This document shows, piece by piece, positions 25,209 through 34,336 of a stretch of 64,000 nt of DNA. The stretch's first letter is position 1. Each line of letters begins with the position of its first letter. Source of the DNA: Bacteroidia bacterium (GTDB lineage Bacteria > Bacteroidota > Bacteroidia > J057). The notes beneath the pieces are model-generated. The model did not search any database, had not been told where the DNA came from, and saw nothing but the letters and a program-made list of their open reading frames with translations. Location of the stretch: positions 110,803 to 174,802 of the forward strand of contig JAUIGE010000011.1 of assembly GCA_030430205.1 (NCBI GenBank), written 5' to 3'. The translations under genes were made by a program, and so were the position numbers.

Positions 25209-27203
25209 ATGCTTAAAATTTACTACAACCCTTTATTACTCTGTTTCCTTTTGTTTTGCATCAGTTGGAACGCAAGCTGGGCCCAAAATGGGCTCCATTT
25301 CGATGACGTCAACGACTATGTCCAAACTACATATCCTGGAGTCCTGGGTACAGCAAACAGAACTTTTGAGGCCTGGATCAATCCAGATACGACTTCAACT
25401 GGAAGTAATGCGATTCTGGATTATGGAGCCAACCAGGTTGGATCGAGAAATACATTCTTATACGAAGCTGCCTCTAGTAGAGTAGGATTTATTTCAGGCG
25501 GAACAAATGCAAACATGTTTTCTACAAACAATGTCATTACTGCGGGACAATGGAACCATGTTGCATTCGTTTTGAATAATGGTACAGGCTATTTTTATGT
25601 GAATGGGACTGCAGCAGGAACGGGTAATTTGTCAACAGTCAATACGCCTACGGGAAATGCTACCCTCACTATAGGTCAACGTGTGTCCGGCGGCTCTATC
25701 CCTTTTGGGGGAATTATTGATGAGGTGAGGATATGGAATGTGGCACGAACCCAAGCGGATATTCAAAGAGATATGAATAAGGAGCTTTGTTCGGCTACCG
25801 GACTGATGGCATATTATAGGTTTAACCAGGGAAATGCAGGTGGAACCAATACCGGTCAAACGACTTTAATTGACCAGTCTGCCTCCTCCAATAATGGCAC
25901 CTTATTGAATTTTGCCCTTTCAGGCATCTCTTCTAATTGGGTCACAGGTGTAAACCTGACCCCTGGAATAGGAGGCATGGGGAGCGTTTCTCCAGCAGTT
26001 TGCGGAAGCTATACAAGTCCCAGCGGCAAATATGTCTGGACTACAAGCAATACCTACCAGGATACGATCACCAATGCTGCCGGCTGCGACAGCCTGATCA
26101 CCGTCAACCTGACCATTTTGCAGCCTTCGACTTTTACGTTTAAGGATACCACTTGCGGAAATTACCTTTCCCCCAGTGGAAAATATACCTGGATGGCTTC
26201 CGGAACTTATTCAGATACTCTGCCCAATGCCGCAGGTTGTGACAGCCTTATCTCTGTGGAGTTGACTGTCAATACAGCTACATCTGCTACCATTGCTCCT
26301 GTTGTCTGTGAGAGTTACCTCTCCCCATCTGGTGCAACCTACACCTCTTCTGGTGTATATCAGGATATCATCACCAACCAGGCCGGATGCGACAGCATTA
26401 TCCTGATCAACCTTACGGTTCTGGGTTCCAATACCAACACCATCATAGAAACCGTCTGCGACTCTTTTATCAGCCCAAGTGGGAAGTATATATGGAGGAC
26501 CAATGGAACCTATACCGATACCATCCCGAATAGCCTGGGTTGTGACAGTGTGTTGATTGTCTCTCTTACGGTATATTCTTCTACCGCCGATGTGCGCAAT
26601 GAGATGACTTGCGATAGCTATACATCTCCCAGCGGTAAATACACCTGGAATGCAACAGGAACCTATTTGGATACCCTTACCAATTCCAATGGTTGTCTCA
26701 ACCACATCACCATCAACCTGACGGTTGTGGAGGTAGACACGGGTGTCACCCGTGTAGGTTTTGACCTGATCGCCAATATTCCTGGCCTTACCTACCAATG
26801 GCTGGACTGTAATGCGGGTTATGCGCCCATCAATGGCGCCTTTATGCAGCAATTTTCGCCTGCCATTTCAGGAAGTTATGCCGTTCAAATCACCCAGAAT
26901 GGCTGCAAGGATACCTCTGCCTGTTTTGATGTGATGGGGGTAGGGATAGCTCAAAATACTTTTGAAACCCCCATTCGACTTTTTCCCAATCCCAATAGCG
27001 GTACTTTCTACCTGGAAATGGGCAGATCTTATGCTTCCGTCTCAGTCCAGCTTTTTGACCTGACGGGCAGGGAAGTATTTTCTAAAAATACAGTCAATGG
27101 AACCAGAATCGAGCTCCAAACACAGAATCTACCCCAGGGTAGCTATGCCGTAAGATTGAGTGCAGAAGGAAAGAGAGCGGTATTTTTGGTGGAAATACGC
27201 TAG
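25209..27203 (+). CDS. Secreted LamG-domain T9SS type A protein
   Basis: 664 residues. Signal peptide (cleavage near ASWAQN); a LamG/concanavalin-like domain (residues ~28-220, with AWINPDTTSTGSNAILDYGA and GGIIDEVRIWNVARTQADIQ); five repeats of ~47 residues (residues ~255-515) with the pattern C-x-S-Y-x-S-P-S-G-K-Y ... GCDS, each with a Cys pair; a short beta domain; and a type A T9SS C-terminal domain (RLFPNPNSGTFYLEMG ... AVFLVEIR). Probably a surface-exposed glycan- or matrix-binding protein. It is convergent with the ABC permease gene, seven bases apart. Confidence 0.88.
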   Translation: MLKIYYNPLLLCFLLFCISWNASWAQNGLHFDDVNDYVQTTYPGVLGTANRTFEAWINPDTTSTGSNAILDYGANQVGSRNTFLYEAASSRVGFISGGTNANMFSTNNVITAGQWNHVAFVLNNGTGYFYVNGTAAGTGNLSTVNTPTGNATLTIGQRVSGGSIPFGGIIDEVRIWNVARTQADIQRDMNKELCSATGLMAYYRFNQGNAGGTNTGQTTLIDQSASSNNGTLLNFALSGISSNWVTGVNLTPGIGGMGSVSPAVCGSYTSPSGKYVWTTSNTYQDTITNAAGCDSLITVNLTILQPSTFTFKDTTCGNYLSPSGKYTWMASGTYSDTLPNAAGCDSLISVELTVNTATSATIAPVVCESYLSPSGATYTSSGVYQDIITNQAGCDSIILINLTVLGSNTNTIIETVCDSFISPSGKYIWRTNGTYTDTIPNSLGCDSVLIVSLTVYSSTADVRNEMTCDSYTSPSGKYTWNATGTYLDTLTNSNGCLNHITINLTVVEVDTGVTRVGFDLIANIPGLTYQWLDCNAGYAPINGAFMQQFSPAISGSYAVQITQNGCKDTSACFDVMGVGIAQNTFETPIRLFPNPNSGTFYLEMGRSYASVSVQLFDLTGREVFSKNTVNGTRIELQTQNLPQGSYAVRLSAEGKRAVFLVEIR

Positions 27204-27210
27204 GGGAGAC

Positions 27211-29601
27211 TCAATTCTCCCGCAGTGCCTTCACCGGATTCATCCGGGCAGCGCGAAATGAGCGAAAGCTCACCGTAGCGATAGAAACCAGGAGGGCTAT
27301 CAGCCCCGCGAGGAAAAAAAGACTGAGCTGGAGATTTTGCTTATAGCTAAAATTCTCCAGCCAGTTTTTCATTAAAAACCAGGCGATGGGACTTGCGATC
27401 ACAAAGGCGATCCCCACCTGCAAGGCAAAATGCCGCACCAGCATCAGCACCAATTCCCCGCTGCTCGCGCCCATTACTTTGCGGATGCCAAGTTCTTTGG
27501 TGCGCCGCTCGACCGTATAGGCCGCCAGGCCCAGCAATCCCAAACAGGCGATCAGGATCGTCAGCAATGCCCCGATGGCAAATACCTTCCCCGTTCGTTT
27601 GTCTTCTTCATAAAAAAGGGCAATCTGCTCATCCAGGAAATTGTATTCCAGGGGCGTCCCGGGATCAAATTTCGTTTGAACCGAGGCTATATGCTCCAAT
27701 GCTGCTTCCACATGGGCACCGTTGATTTGCATGCTGAAATAATCTATCGCCCGAATGGGGTTTTTCCAGGCTCCGATCAGCAGGGGACCGATGGGCTCAT
27801 GGAGGGATTTTACATGAAAATCCTTTACAACACCGATGATGGTTGGCTGAAGGGCTACCCCAGAGATGTTGAGCTTTTGCCCAAGGGGCTGATCCATCCC
27901 CAGCCGCCTTGCGGCGCTTTCGTTTATCAGGCAGCTGAGGCTATCAGCCTCGGGATTGCCGCTGAAATTGCGGCCCTGCAACAACTCCATTTCAAAGACA
28001 TCCAGCATGTCTTCATCGCCACAAAAGAAAAGGGATTCCATGGAATCCTGCCCGCCGGCATAGGCGATGTCAATTTGGGTGATGTTTTTCCATTCTCCCG
28101 GAACACGCGATGTAGCACTCACATTCAGCACGTCAGGATGCTGCGCAAAAGCCGTTTTCATCGCCTGGAAGTTGCCCCGCGCTGCGCCGGAATTGATGTC
28201 AACCACAACCATAAAGTCCTTTTTAAAGCCCAGTTCCTTGTTTTGGATGTATTGCAATTGCCGGTAAACGACCAGGGTAGAGACGATCATGATGATGGAC
28301 AAACTAAATTGAGTGATGACAAGAACCTGCCTGAGGTGTTGAGCCTTTTTACCGCTCTGCAATTGATTGCGGAGAATATCCACGGGGCGGAAAGACGATA
28401 TCGTCATGGCGGGAACCAGGCCTGAAAACAGGCCTACGGCCAGAGTAGTGATCAAAAGAGGCATCGCAAGCTGGAGCATGGTTGCGCCATTTGCTTCAAA
28501 GGATTTGCCCGTCAATTCATTGAAATAGGGGAGAGCGAGGTCGAAAAGCAGGATGGAGAAAAAAGTCGCCAGGAGGGTGATGAAAATGGATTCTCCCAAC
28601 AGTTGGCTGATGAGTTGCCTGCGGGTCGCCCCGACGACTTTGCGCAAACCTATCTCCCTGGCCCGCTGAAATGCACGGGCAGTAGCCAGGTTCATATAAT
28701 TGATCGCAGCGATCAGGAGAATAAAAGCGCTGATAGCTATAAAAATATAGAACAGACTTAGTGAACCTTTTACCTCATCCAGGCCACCTTCTATCTCTGC
28801 TGAATGAAAGTGAATATCATGAAATGCCTGAAATCGCGCGCTGCGCAATTCCCTGTCCGAGCCGATATGCTGCTGGATAAAAGCGCTCATAACCGCTGTA
28901 TCCGGCAAGGCTATGCCCGCCGCTGAACTTCGCAAATAGGTCGAGCCGCCTCCGCGGCCCCATTGGGTGAAAAGCTGTTCCCATTCCTGCGAAAGGGAAG
29001 CGATAGAAATGACCATATTGAACTGCAAATGGCTATTTGCCGGCGGATCTGCCACGACACCACTGATGGTCAGATCCATCCCACGGCTTGTCTTCAGGAC
29101 CTTTTCAAGCGGAGACTCGCCGGGAAAAAGTTTTTCCGCATAGGATTGGGTTAGGACCACTGTATTGGGCTCCAGCAGACATTTGCTTCGATCACCTTTC
29201 AGCATCCGAAAAGGCAGCACCCTGAAAAAATCAGGCGTTGCCACCAGCCAATCCCGTTCATTCAGCATTTCCCCCTTATGCTCAATGACCATTTGCCCCA
29301 ACCTCAGTACGGTTGTAAATGCCTCAATCTCGGCATAGCTGTCCGTCACCGCTTTGCCCATGGCAAAGGGATTGTTGGCAGCCTCCTGCCATCCCTCCTC
29401 TTGCGAGTGGTTGACACTTATGATCCGGTATACGCGATCTCCTTCAGGCAAAAAGTGGTCAAAATTCTTTTCATGCTGAATGAACAAATAGAAAAGACTA
29501 AAGCAGGCCATGCCGATAGCAAGGCCCAGGATATTGATCAGGCTGTAGCCTTTATTTCTGCTGAGGTGGCGAAATGTACTTTTGAGATAATGTCTGATCA
29601 T
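27211..29601 (-). CDS. ABC transporter permease, MacB/FtsX type
   Basis: 796 residues starting M-I-R-H-Y-L-K. A first transmembrane helix (~residues 20-40), a periplasmic MacB_PCD-type domain (to ~280), an FtsX domain with three helices (~285-400), a second periplasmic domain, and a C-terminal FtsX domain ending ARMNPVKALREN. This double-FtsX architecture is typical of Bacteroidota permeases that work with a separate ATPase; no ATPase gene is nearby. The gene diverges from an NtrC-type regulator and kinase, so it is the likely target of that two-component system. The substrate is unknown; macrolide, lipoprotein or peptide handling are all possible for the family. Confidence 0.92.
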   Translation of the reverse strand: MIRHYLKSTFRHLSRNKGYSLINILGLAIGMACFSLFYLFIQHEKNFDHFLPEGDRVYRIISVNHSQEEGWQEAANNPFAMGKAVTDSYAEIEAFTTVLRLGQMVIEHKGEMLNERDWLVATPDFFRVLPFRMLKGDRSKCLLEPNTVVLTQSYAEKLFPGESPLEKVLKTSRGMDLTISGVVADPPANSHLQFNMVISIASLSQEWEQLFTQWGRGGGSTYLRSSAAGIALPDTAVMSAFIQQHIGSDRELRSARFQAFHDIHFHSAEIEGGLDEVKGSLSLFYIFIAISAFILLIAAINYMNLATARAFQRAREIGLRKVVGATRRQLISQLLGESIFITLLATFFSILLFDLALPYFNELTGKSFEANGATMLQLAMPLLITTLAVGLFSGLVPAMTISSFRPVDILRNQLQSGKKAQHLRQVLVITQFSLSIIMIVSTLVVYRQLQYIQNKELGFKKDFMVVVDINSGAARGNFQAMKTAFAQHPDVLNVSATSRVPGEWKNITQIDIAYAGGQDSMESLFFCGDEDMLDVFEMELLQGRNFSGNPEADSLSCLINESAARRLGMDQPLGQKLNISGVALQPTIIGVVKDFHVKSLHEPIGPLLIGAWKNPIRAIDYFSMQINGAHVEAALEHIASVQTKFDPGTPLEYNFLDEQIALFYEEDKRTGKVFAIGALLTILIACLGLLGLAAYTVERRTKELGIRKVMGASSGELVLMLVRHFALQVGIAFVIASPIAWFLMKNWLENFSYKQNLQLSLFFLAGLIALLVSIATVSFRSFRAARMNPVKALREN

Positions 29602-29686
29602 GGGATTTAAATTTAGTTTTCTTTTTCAACTAAAATGCCATGAAGGTAAGCGTCTGATTATAAGTGATTTATATTTTTATACTAAA

Positions 29687-29702
29687 AGCGATTGTCCGTC
29701 CC
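29687..29702 (-). promoter_or_regulatory. Weak sigma-54-like promoter of the ABC permease
   Basis: Read on the minus strand, GG (29701-29700), ten bases, then GC (29689-29688), the invariant spacing of -24/-12 promoters. The remaining bases match the TGGCAC...TTGCA consensus poorly. The case rests mostly on the neighbouring NtrC-type regulator. Confidence 0.3.
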
Positions 29703-29714
29703 TCGACAGCCTCC

Positions 29715-29730
29715 TGTCCGAATCCGGACA
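29715..29730. promoter_or_regulatory. Palindromic operator candidate between permease and regulator
   Basis: TGTCCG AATC CGGACA, a perfect 6-4-6 dyad, in the 166-base gap between the divergent permease and regulator genes. A further TTGTCCG half-site lies at 29692-29698. The dyad form suits a dimeric NtrC-type helix-turn-helix protein. Confidence 0.45.
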
Positions 29731-29767
29731 TTTATGATCTTGTGAGCCTTTTGGCTAATTTTAATGT

Positions 29768-31147
29768 ATGGAAATACAGGCAGGCAATATCCTGATCGTA
29801 GATGATGACGAATTCATCAGCCTCAGCGCACAAATTTTGCTGGAACAGCATTTTTCAGCGGTCGATTGCTTGAAAAATCCTATGCAAATTCCCCAGCAAT
29901 TACAGGCAAATAACTATGAGGTGGTGTTGCTGGACATGAATTTTCAAAAGGGAAAAACCGATGGAGAGGAAGGCCTGATTTGGCTTTCCCGCATAAAAGA
30001 AATCGCCCCTGAGAGCAGCGTGATCATGATTACAGCTTTCGCTGAGGTTTCCGTGGCCGTGCAGGCCTTGAAGATGGGCGCCATGGATTTTATCATGAAA
30101 CCCTGGCAAAATGAAAAACTGCTCGCAACCGTCTATGCAGCCATCCAGTTGAGCTTTTCGCAGCAACAACTTGCTCAGAAAGATTCTCAGCAGCAGTTTT
30201 TCCGGGCAGATTTGGATCAGCATTTTTCGGAATTGATTGGCCGATCAGCGGGCATGAAAAAAGTGATTCAAGCCATTCAAAAGGTTGCGCAGACGGAGGC
30301 TGATGTGCTGATTTTGGGAGAGAATGGTACAGGCAAAGAACTGGTCGCCCGGGCGATTCACCGGGCATCTTTGCGCGCAAAGGAGGTTTTTATCAATGTA
30401 GATTTGGGATCACTTTCCGAATCTTTATTTGAAAGTGAATTGTTTGGCCACAAAAAAGGCGCATTCACAGATGCGCGCAGCGATCGCATGGGCCGCTTTG
30501 AAGCGGCTTCTGGAGGAAGTCTCTTCCTCGATGAAATCGGAAATCTCTCCCTGCCCTTGCAGGCAAAATTGCTGACCGTCCTGCAAAACCGCGAAATCTA
30601 TCGCCTGGGTTCCAATAAAGCCATTCCTGTAGATATCCGCCTCATTTCTGCTACCAATCAGCCACTCAAAAAAATGATCGCCGAAAATACTTTTCGGCAA
30701 GACCTGCTATACCGCCTCAATACGGTCGAAATTCATTTGCCTCCGCTGAGAGAGCGGCTGGAAGATTTGCCCTTGTTGATTCATCATTTTTTGGAAAAAT
30801 ATGCTGCAAAATACCATCAGAGAAGCCTGAGCATTCCTGACTATGTCATTCGAAAACTCCAAAAGTACCACTGGCCCGGCAATGTGCGCGAATTGCAGCA
30901 TGCAGTTGAGCGGGCTGTCATCATGGGAGAAGGCGCTGTGCTCCGGGCAACAGATTTTGATTTTTTGTTGGAAATGGAGGAGGAAGAAAAAGAAACACTA
31001 GGACCTACGCTCCATCTGGATTCCCTTGAAAAATGGGCCATTCAAAGAGCTTTGCGCAAGCACCATGGCAATGTCAGCAAAGCCGCAGAGGAGTTGGGCC
31101 TCACAAGGGGGACATTGTACAGGAGAATGGAAAAACACGAGCTATAA
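29768..31147 (+). CDS. NtrC-family sigma-54-dependent response regulator
   Basis: 459 residues. Receiver domain (1-125) with acidic pocket D12-D13 and phospho-acceptor D56 (VVLLDMNF); sigma-54 interaction AAA+ domain (~155-380) with Walker A GENGTGKE (184-191) and Walker B LFLDEIG (252-258); C-terminal Fis-type helix-turn-helix (GNVSKAAEELGLTRGTLYRR). The sigma-54 contact loop reads GAFTDA (231-236) rather than the classical GAFTGA. It is immediately followed by its partner kinase with no gap and is divergent from an ABC permease. The palindrome at 29715 is the likely binding site. Confidence 0.94.
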   Translation: MEIQAGNILIVDDDEFISLSAQILLEQHFSAVDCLKNPMQIPQQLQANNYEVVLLDMNFQKGKTDGEEGLIWLSRIKEIAPESSVIMITAFAEVSVAVQALKMGAMDFIMKPWQNEKLLATVYAAIQLSFSQQQLAQKDSQQQFFRADLDQHFSELIGRSAGMKKVIQAIQKVAQTEADVLILGENGTGKELVARAIHRASLRAKEVFINVDLGSLSESLFESELFGHKKGAFTDARSDRMGRFEAASGGSLFLDEIGNLSLPLQAKLLTVLQNREIYRLGSNKAIPVDIRLISATNQPLKKMIAENTFRQDLLYRLNTVEIHLPPLRERLEDLPLLIHHFLEKYAAKYHQRSLSIPDYVIRKLQKYHWPGNVRELQHAVERAVIMGEGAVLRATDFDFLLEMEEEEKETLGPTLHLDSLEKWAIQRALRKHHGNVSKAAEELGLTRGTLYRRMEKHEL

Positions 31148-32467
31148 ATGAAAATCTTCCAAATCAAGCTGATTTTTAGGGTGCTGTTGCTGTTTTTTGC
31201 ACTGGCGGCTTTGAGCTTTTATACCTTTGGGCAGGTCCATCCTATTCGGGCCATTTTTTCGGGAGTGGCGGTGGTTATTTCTGTAGGGGAAATGTTGCAT
31301 TTTGTTTACCGAACCAACCGTTCGCTGAGCAATTTCCTCACCGCCATCATTCACAATGATTTTGCTTTGCACTTTTTGAGTGAGGAAGAGGACAATTCCT
31401 ACAAACAGCTTTTTGGTGTTTTTAATGAGGTAAGCGAAAAATTCGGAGAATTGGTGGCGGCGCGGGAAAAGGAGCATTTGTATCTCGAAAACCTGATAGC
31501 TCACCTGCAGGTAGGCGTATTGGCGACAGAGGAAAACGGCCACGTCATGTGGATGAATGAATCCATGAAAAAGCTGCTGAATCGGCCTCATTTGCACGAA
31601 TTGCAAGGACTGGACAGGCAATATCCGGATTTGACGCGTCAGCTGTTGGACATGCAAAATGGGCAAACAGCCCTGCTGTCAAGAGATGGTCTACACGAAA
31701 AGCAATTGCTTTTCCGCATGTCGCTTTTTCGCCTCGATGGCGCGAACTACAGGCTGTATTCAGCCCAGGATATACAGAGCGAGTTGGCCGTAAAGGAAGG
31801 CCAGGCCTGGGAAAACCTCCTGCGCGTGCTCACGCACGAGATCATGAATTCGGTTACGCCGATTTCATCCCTGAGCAAAAGCCTGCTCGATTTGCTGCAA
31901 AAATCGCAGGAAAATGCCATGCCCCGCTTGCAAAGCGGCCTCGATGCCATCAGCAACCGCAGCGATGCGCTGCTGGGATTTACAACTGCCTACCGGCAAT
32001 TGGCGGCCATTCCCTTTCCCCGGAAGCAGCCTTTGCTGCTGGAGGAAGTGCTGGGGCGTATCCATACGCTTTTCGAGCCGCAATTGGCGGCACAGCAAAT
32101 TGCTTTTTCCCTTTCCCTCTCTCACCCTCAGCTCAGCCTGGAAGCCGACCCCGAATTGCTCGATCAGGTGATCATCAACCTGTTACAAAATGCAATGGAA
32201 GCATTGGAAGCGCAGGAAAATGGGAAAATTTCCATTCAGGCAGGGCAATCCGCAACTGGAAAAGTCGAAATCGGAATCCATGACAATGGACCCGGAATAG
32301 CTCCGGGCTTGCAGGAAAAGGTATTTATTCCCTTTTTCACCACCAAAGAAAAAGGCTCAGGAATCGGCTTAAGCCTTTCCCGCCAGATCATGCTGAAGCA
32401 TGGAGGAAAGCTTTTGATGAACTCAGAGGAGGGAAAAGGCACGGGCTTTTTGCTGCAATTCGCCTGA
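31148..32467 (+). CDS. Sensor histidine kinase
   Basis: 439 residues, starting directly after the regulator's stop. Two N-terminal transmembrane helices (~residues 8-28 and 33-52) with almost no periplasmic loop between them, a PAS-like segment (~105-215), a dimerisation/phospho-acceptor domain with LTHEIMNSVTPISSL (His230), and an ATPase domain with the N-box NLLQNAMEAL, DNGPGI and GSGIGLSL. The lack of an extracellular sensor suggests a membrane or cytosolic signal. Cognate to the NtrC-type regulator by position. Its end is four bases from the convergent SDR gene. Confidence 0.94.
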   Translation: MKIFQIKLIFRVLLLFFALAALSFYTFGQVHPIRAIFSGVAVVISVGEMLHFVYRTNRSLSNFLTAIIHNDFALHFLSEEEDNSYKQLFGVFNEVSEKFGELVAAREKEHLYLENLIAHLQVGVLATEENGHVMWMNESMKKLLNRPHLHELQGLDRQYPDLTRQLLDMQNGQTALLSRDGLHEKQLLFRMSLFRLDGANYRLYSAQDIQSELAVKEGQAWENLLRVLTHEIMNSVTPISSLSKSLLDLLQKSQENAMPRLQSGLDAISNRSDALLGFTTAYRQLAAIPFPRKQPLLLEEVLGRIHTLFEPQLAAQQIAFSLSLSHPQLSLEADPELLDQVIINLLQNAMEALEAQENGKISIQAGQSATGKVEIGIHDNGPGIAPGLQEKVFIPFFTTKEKGSGIGLSLSRQIMLKHGGKLLMNSEEGKGTGFLLQFA

Positions 32468-32471
32468 GATT

Positions 32472-33245
32472 TCACCAAAACTTAAATACTTCGCCCGAAA
32501 GCCGGTGGCCACCATCCACATAAATCGTCTCTCCGGTGATAAAGCCCGCCAAAGGGCTGGCCAAAAAAGTCGTAAGATGTGCCACATCTTCCACTTCTCC
32601 CATGCGCTTCATGGGAATATTGTCCGACATGCCTTCCAGCAGTTGGGGAGGGTAATTCTTCATGCCAGAAGAGTTGATCACGCCCGGCGCAATCGCATTG
32701 ACGCGGATGCTGTGTTTGGCCCACTCGATGGCGAGTGACTTGGTGAGGTTGTCGACTCCGGCGCGTGCTGCGCCTGTGTGTGCCATGCCGGGGAAACCCC
32801 GGTAGATATTGGCAATGATATTGATGACGATGCCTGATTTTTGCCTGAAAAAGAAGTTTTTCGCCATCGCCTGCGTCATGAAAAATGTGCCGTTCAGGTT
32901 GTTGTTGATGACGGCATTCCAGCCGTTTTCGGTGATGTTCTCGGCCAATGCCGGGAATTGTCCTCCGGCATTATTCACCAGTATATCCAAGCGGTTTTCT
33001 TTTTCTTTGATCCCCTCGACCATCTTTTGGATCTGATCCGTTTCGCGGATATCACATACAAAAGCCTCACAGGGCCCAAAGGCCGAAAGTTCTTCTTTCG
33101 CTTTCATCAAAGGCTCCTCCTTGCGCGAAGCGATGTATACTTTGGCACCCAATTCAAGGAATTGCTTGCTGATGGCGTAGCCGATGCCGCTGCGTCCGCC
33201 GGTGACGAGGGCTATTTTGTTTTGGAGTAGGTTTTGTTTGAACAT
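32472..33245 (-). CDS. Short-chain dehydrogenase, enoyl/dienoyl-CoA reductase-like
   Basis: 257 residues, Rossmann fold with the NADP-binding TGGRSGIG (15-22) and NNAGGQ. Overall it resembles peroxisomal trans-2-enoyl-CoA reductase / 2,4-dienoyl-CoA reductase (phrase GFPGMAHTGAARAGVDNLTK). The usual Tyr-x-x-x-Lys active site is not evident: the position expected to hold Tyr reads Thr/Gly in HTGAARAGV, as in the dienoyl-CoA reductase group. The neighbouring dienoyl-CoA isomerase-like gene supports a role in oxidising unsaturated fatty acids. Cytosolic. Confidence 0.85.
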   Translation of the reverse strand: MFKQNLLQNKIALVTGGRSGIGYAISKQFLELGAKVYIASRKEEPLMKAKEELSAFGPCEAFVCDIRETDQIQKMVEGIKEKENRLDILVNNAGGQFPALAENITENGWNAVINNNLNGTFFMTQAMAKNFFFRQKSGIVINIIANIYRGFPGMAHTGAARAGVDNLTKSLAIEWAKHSIRVNAIAPGVINSSGMKNYPPQLLEGMSDNIPMKRMGEVEDVAHLTTFLASPLAGFITGETIYVDGGHRLSGEVFKFW

Positions 33246-33269
33246 GTTTTTGTTGCTAAGTAGAAGAGT

Positions 33270-33383
33270 GGACGCAGATTGATTATGATAATTATGATAA
33301 GGAATATGTTAAATCTACCCTACCTGACAAGCGTGAAATCTATAAACATAAAAAATCATAAGGACCAGCGAAAATCTGCGTCC
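33270..33383. repeat. Interspersed palindromic element, copy 2
   Basis: The termini GGACGCAGATT (33270-33280) and AATCTGCGTCC (33373-33383) are exact inverted repeats, with an inner TTATGAT/ATCATAA pair. It shares its ends and the phrase GCGAAAATCTGCGTCC with the element at 13478-13567, but the loop sequence differs. It lies between the SDR and crotonase genes. Confidence 0.75.
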
Positions 33384-33392
33384 CCCTCTTCC

Positions 33393-34208
33393 TCAATTTT
33401 CAAATTTCGCCTCCCGCTTCATCATCGTCGCCTGAAAAGCCTCCATCAAATCATTTGACATCAGCATGCCCGCATTCCATGCGACCATATAATTGAGGGA
33501 GTCGCTCACGGAGTGATCGCGGGTATAGTGGAGGATCTCCTTGGTGCCGCGCACCACGAGGGGAGACTTGGCCGCGATGGTGCGGGCGATCTCCATGACG
33601 CCTGCGAGCATCTGCTCGCGATCGGGGAAGCTGCGGTTGACGAGGCCGATTTTTTCGGCTTCGGGACCGAAAACTTTTCGGCCTGTATAGGCCATTTCGG
33701 CCATGATGCCCGGAGCGATGATTTTGGGCAGGCGCTGCATCGTGCCGATGTCGGCGACGAGGCCCATATCAATTTCCTTGATGGTAAAATAGGCATCTTC
33801 CGTGCAATAGCGCATATCACATGCTGAGACGATGTCTACGGCCCCACCAATGCAGCCATGATGAATGGCGGCAAGTACAGGTTTTCTGCACTTTTCGATT
33901 GCTGTGATACAATCCTGCAGGTGGAAAATAAATTTTCTCAATGCTTCCCGCTTTCTTCCTTCACAATTGACTTGCTGAAATTTTTGGATGTCCATCAGCA
34001 GGCTGAGGTCAATGCCCGCACAAAAATGCTTGCCTTCTCCGCTCAATACCACTACCCGGATCTCGGGTGTTTCGTCTATTTCTTCGAAAAGGGCTTTCAT
34101 TTCATCCCAGGCAGGCTGGTGGAGAGAATTTGCCTTTTCAGGACGGTTGAAAGAAACCCTGGCAATGTGATTGCTTATGTTTACCTGGAAAAAATCATAT
34201 TTATTCAT
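33393..34208 (-). CDS. Enoyl-CoA hydratase/isomerase family, dienoyl-CoA isomerase-like
   Basis: 271 residues from the ATG at 34208 (M-N-K-Y-D-F-F); the open frame back to 34313 adds an atypical leader containing the promoter. Crotonase fold with oxyanion-hole segments GKHFCAGIDL and HGCIGGAVD. The segment KEIDMGLVADIGTMQRLP keeps both a Glu and an Asp at the positions that in mammalian ECH1 (delta3,5-delta2,4-dienoyl-CoA isomerase) are catalytic, so that activity is more likely than simple hydration. It fits with the adjacent dienoyl-CoA reductase-like SDR. Both are on the minus strand and possibly cotranscribed across the palindromic element. Confidence 0.87.
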   Translation of the reverse strand: MNKYDFFQVNISNHIARVSFNRPEKANSLHQPAWDEMKALFEEIDETPEIRVVVLSGEGKHFCAGIDLSLLMDIQKFQQVNCEGRKREALRKFIFHLQDCITAIEKCRKPVLAAIHHGCIGGAVDIVSACDMRYCTEDAYFTIKEIDMGLVADIGTMQRLPKIIAPGIMAEMAYTGRKVFGPEAEKIGLVNRSFPDREQMLAGVMEIARTIAAKSPLVVRGTKEILHYTRDHSVSDSLNYMVAWNAGMLMSNDLMEAFQATMMKREAKFEN

Positions 34209-34292
34209 AAAAAAATGGAATGTGTTAGACCTTAAAGGAAAAAAATATTTAGAATTGTACACCAACTGATACTTTCCAGCGGGAGGTTTACC

Positions 34293-34321
34293 CAAAAGTA
34301 TTAACTTGGTCATAAGAACAA
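34293..34321 (-). promoter_or_regulatory. Promoter of the dienoyl-CoA isomerase-like gene
   Basis: On the minus strand, TTG (34321-34319), an 18-base spacer and TACTTTTG (34300-34293), an exact TAnnTTTG. It lies 85 bases upstream of the chosen ATG at 34208 and inside the rejected longer reading frame, which supports the shorter start. Confidence 0.55.
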
Positions 34322-34336
34322 AAAAAATACGTCATT

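Noticed and set aside
27203..27221. Possible terminator hairpin between the LamG protein and the ABC permease
   Set aside because: Six-pair GGGAGA/TCTCCC stem without a T run and overlapping coding sequence; too weak to list.
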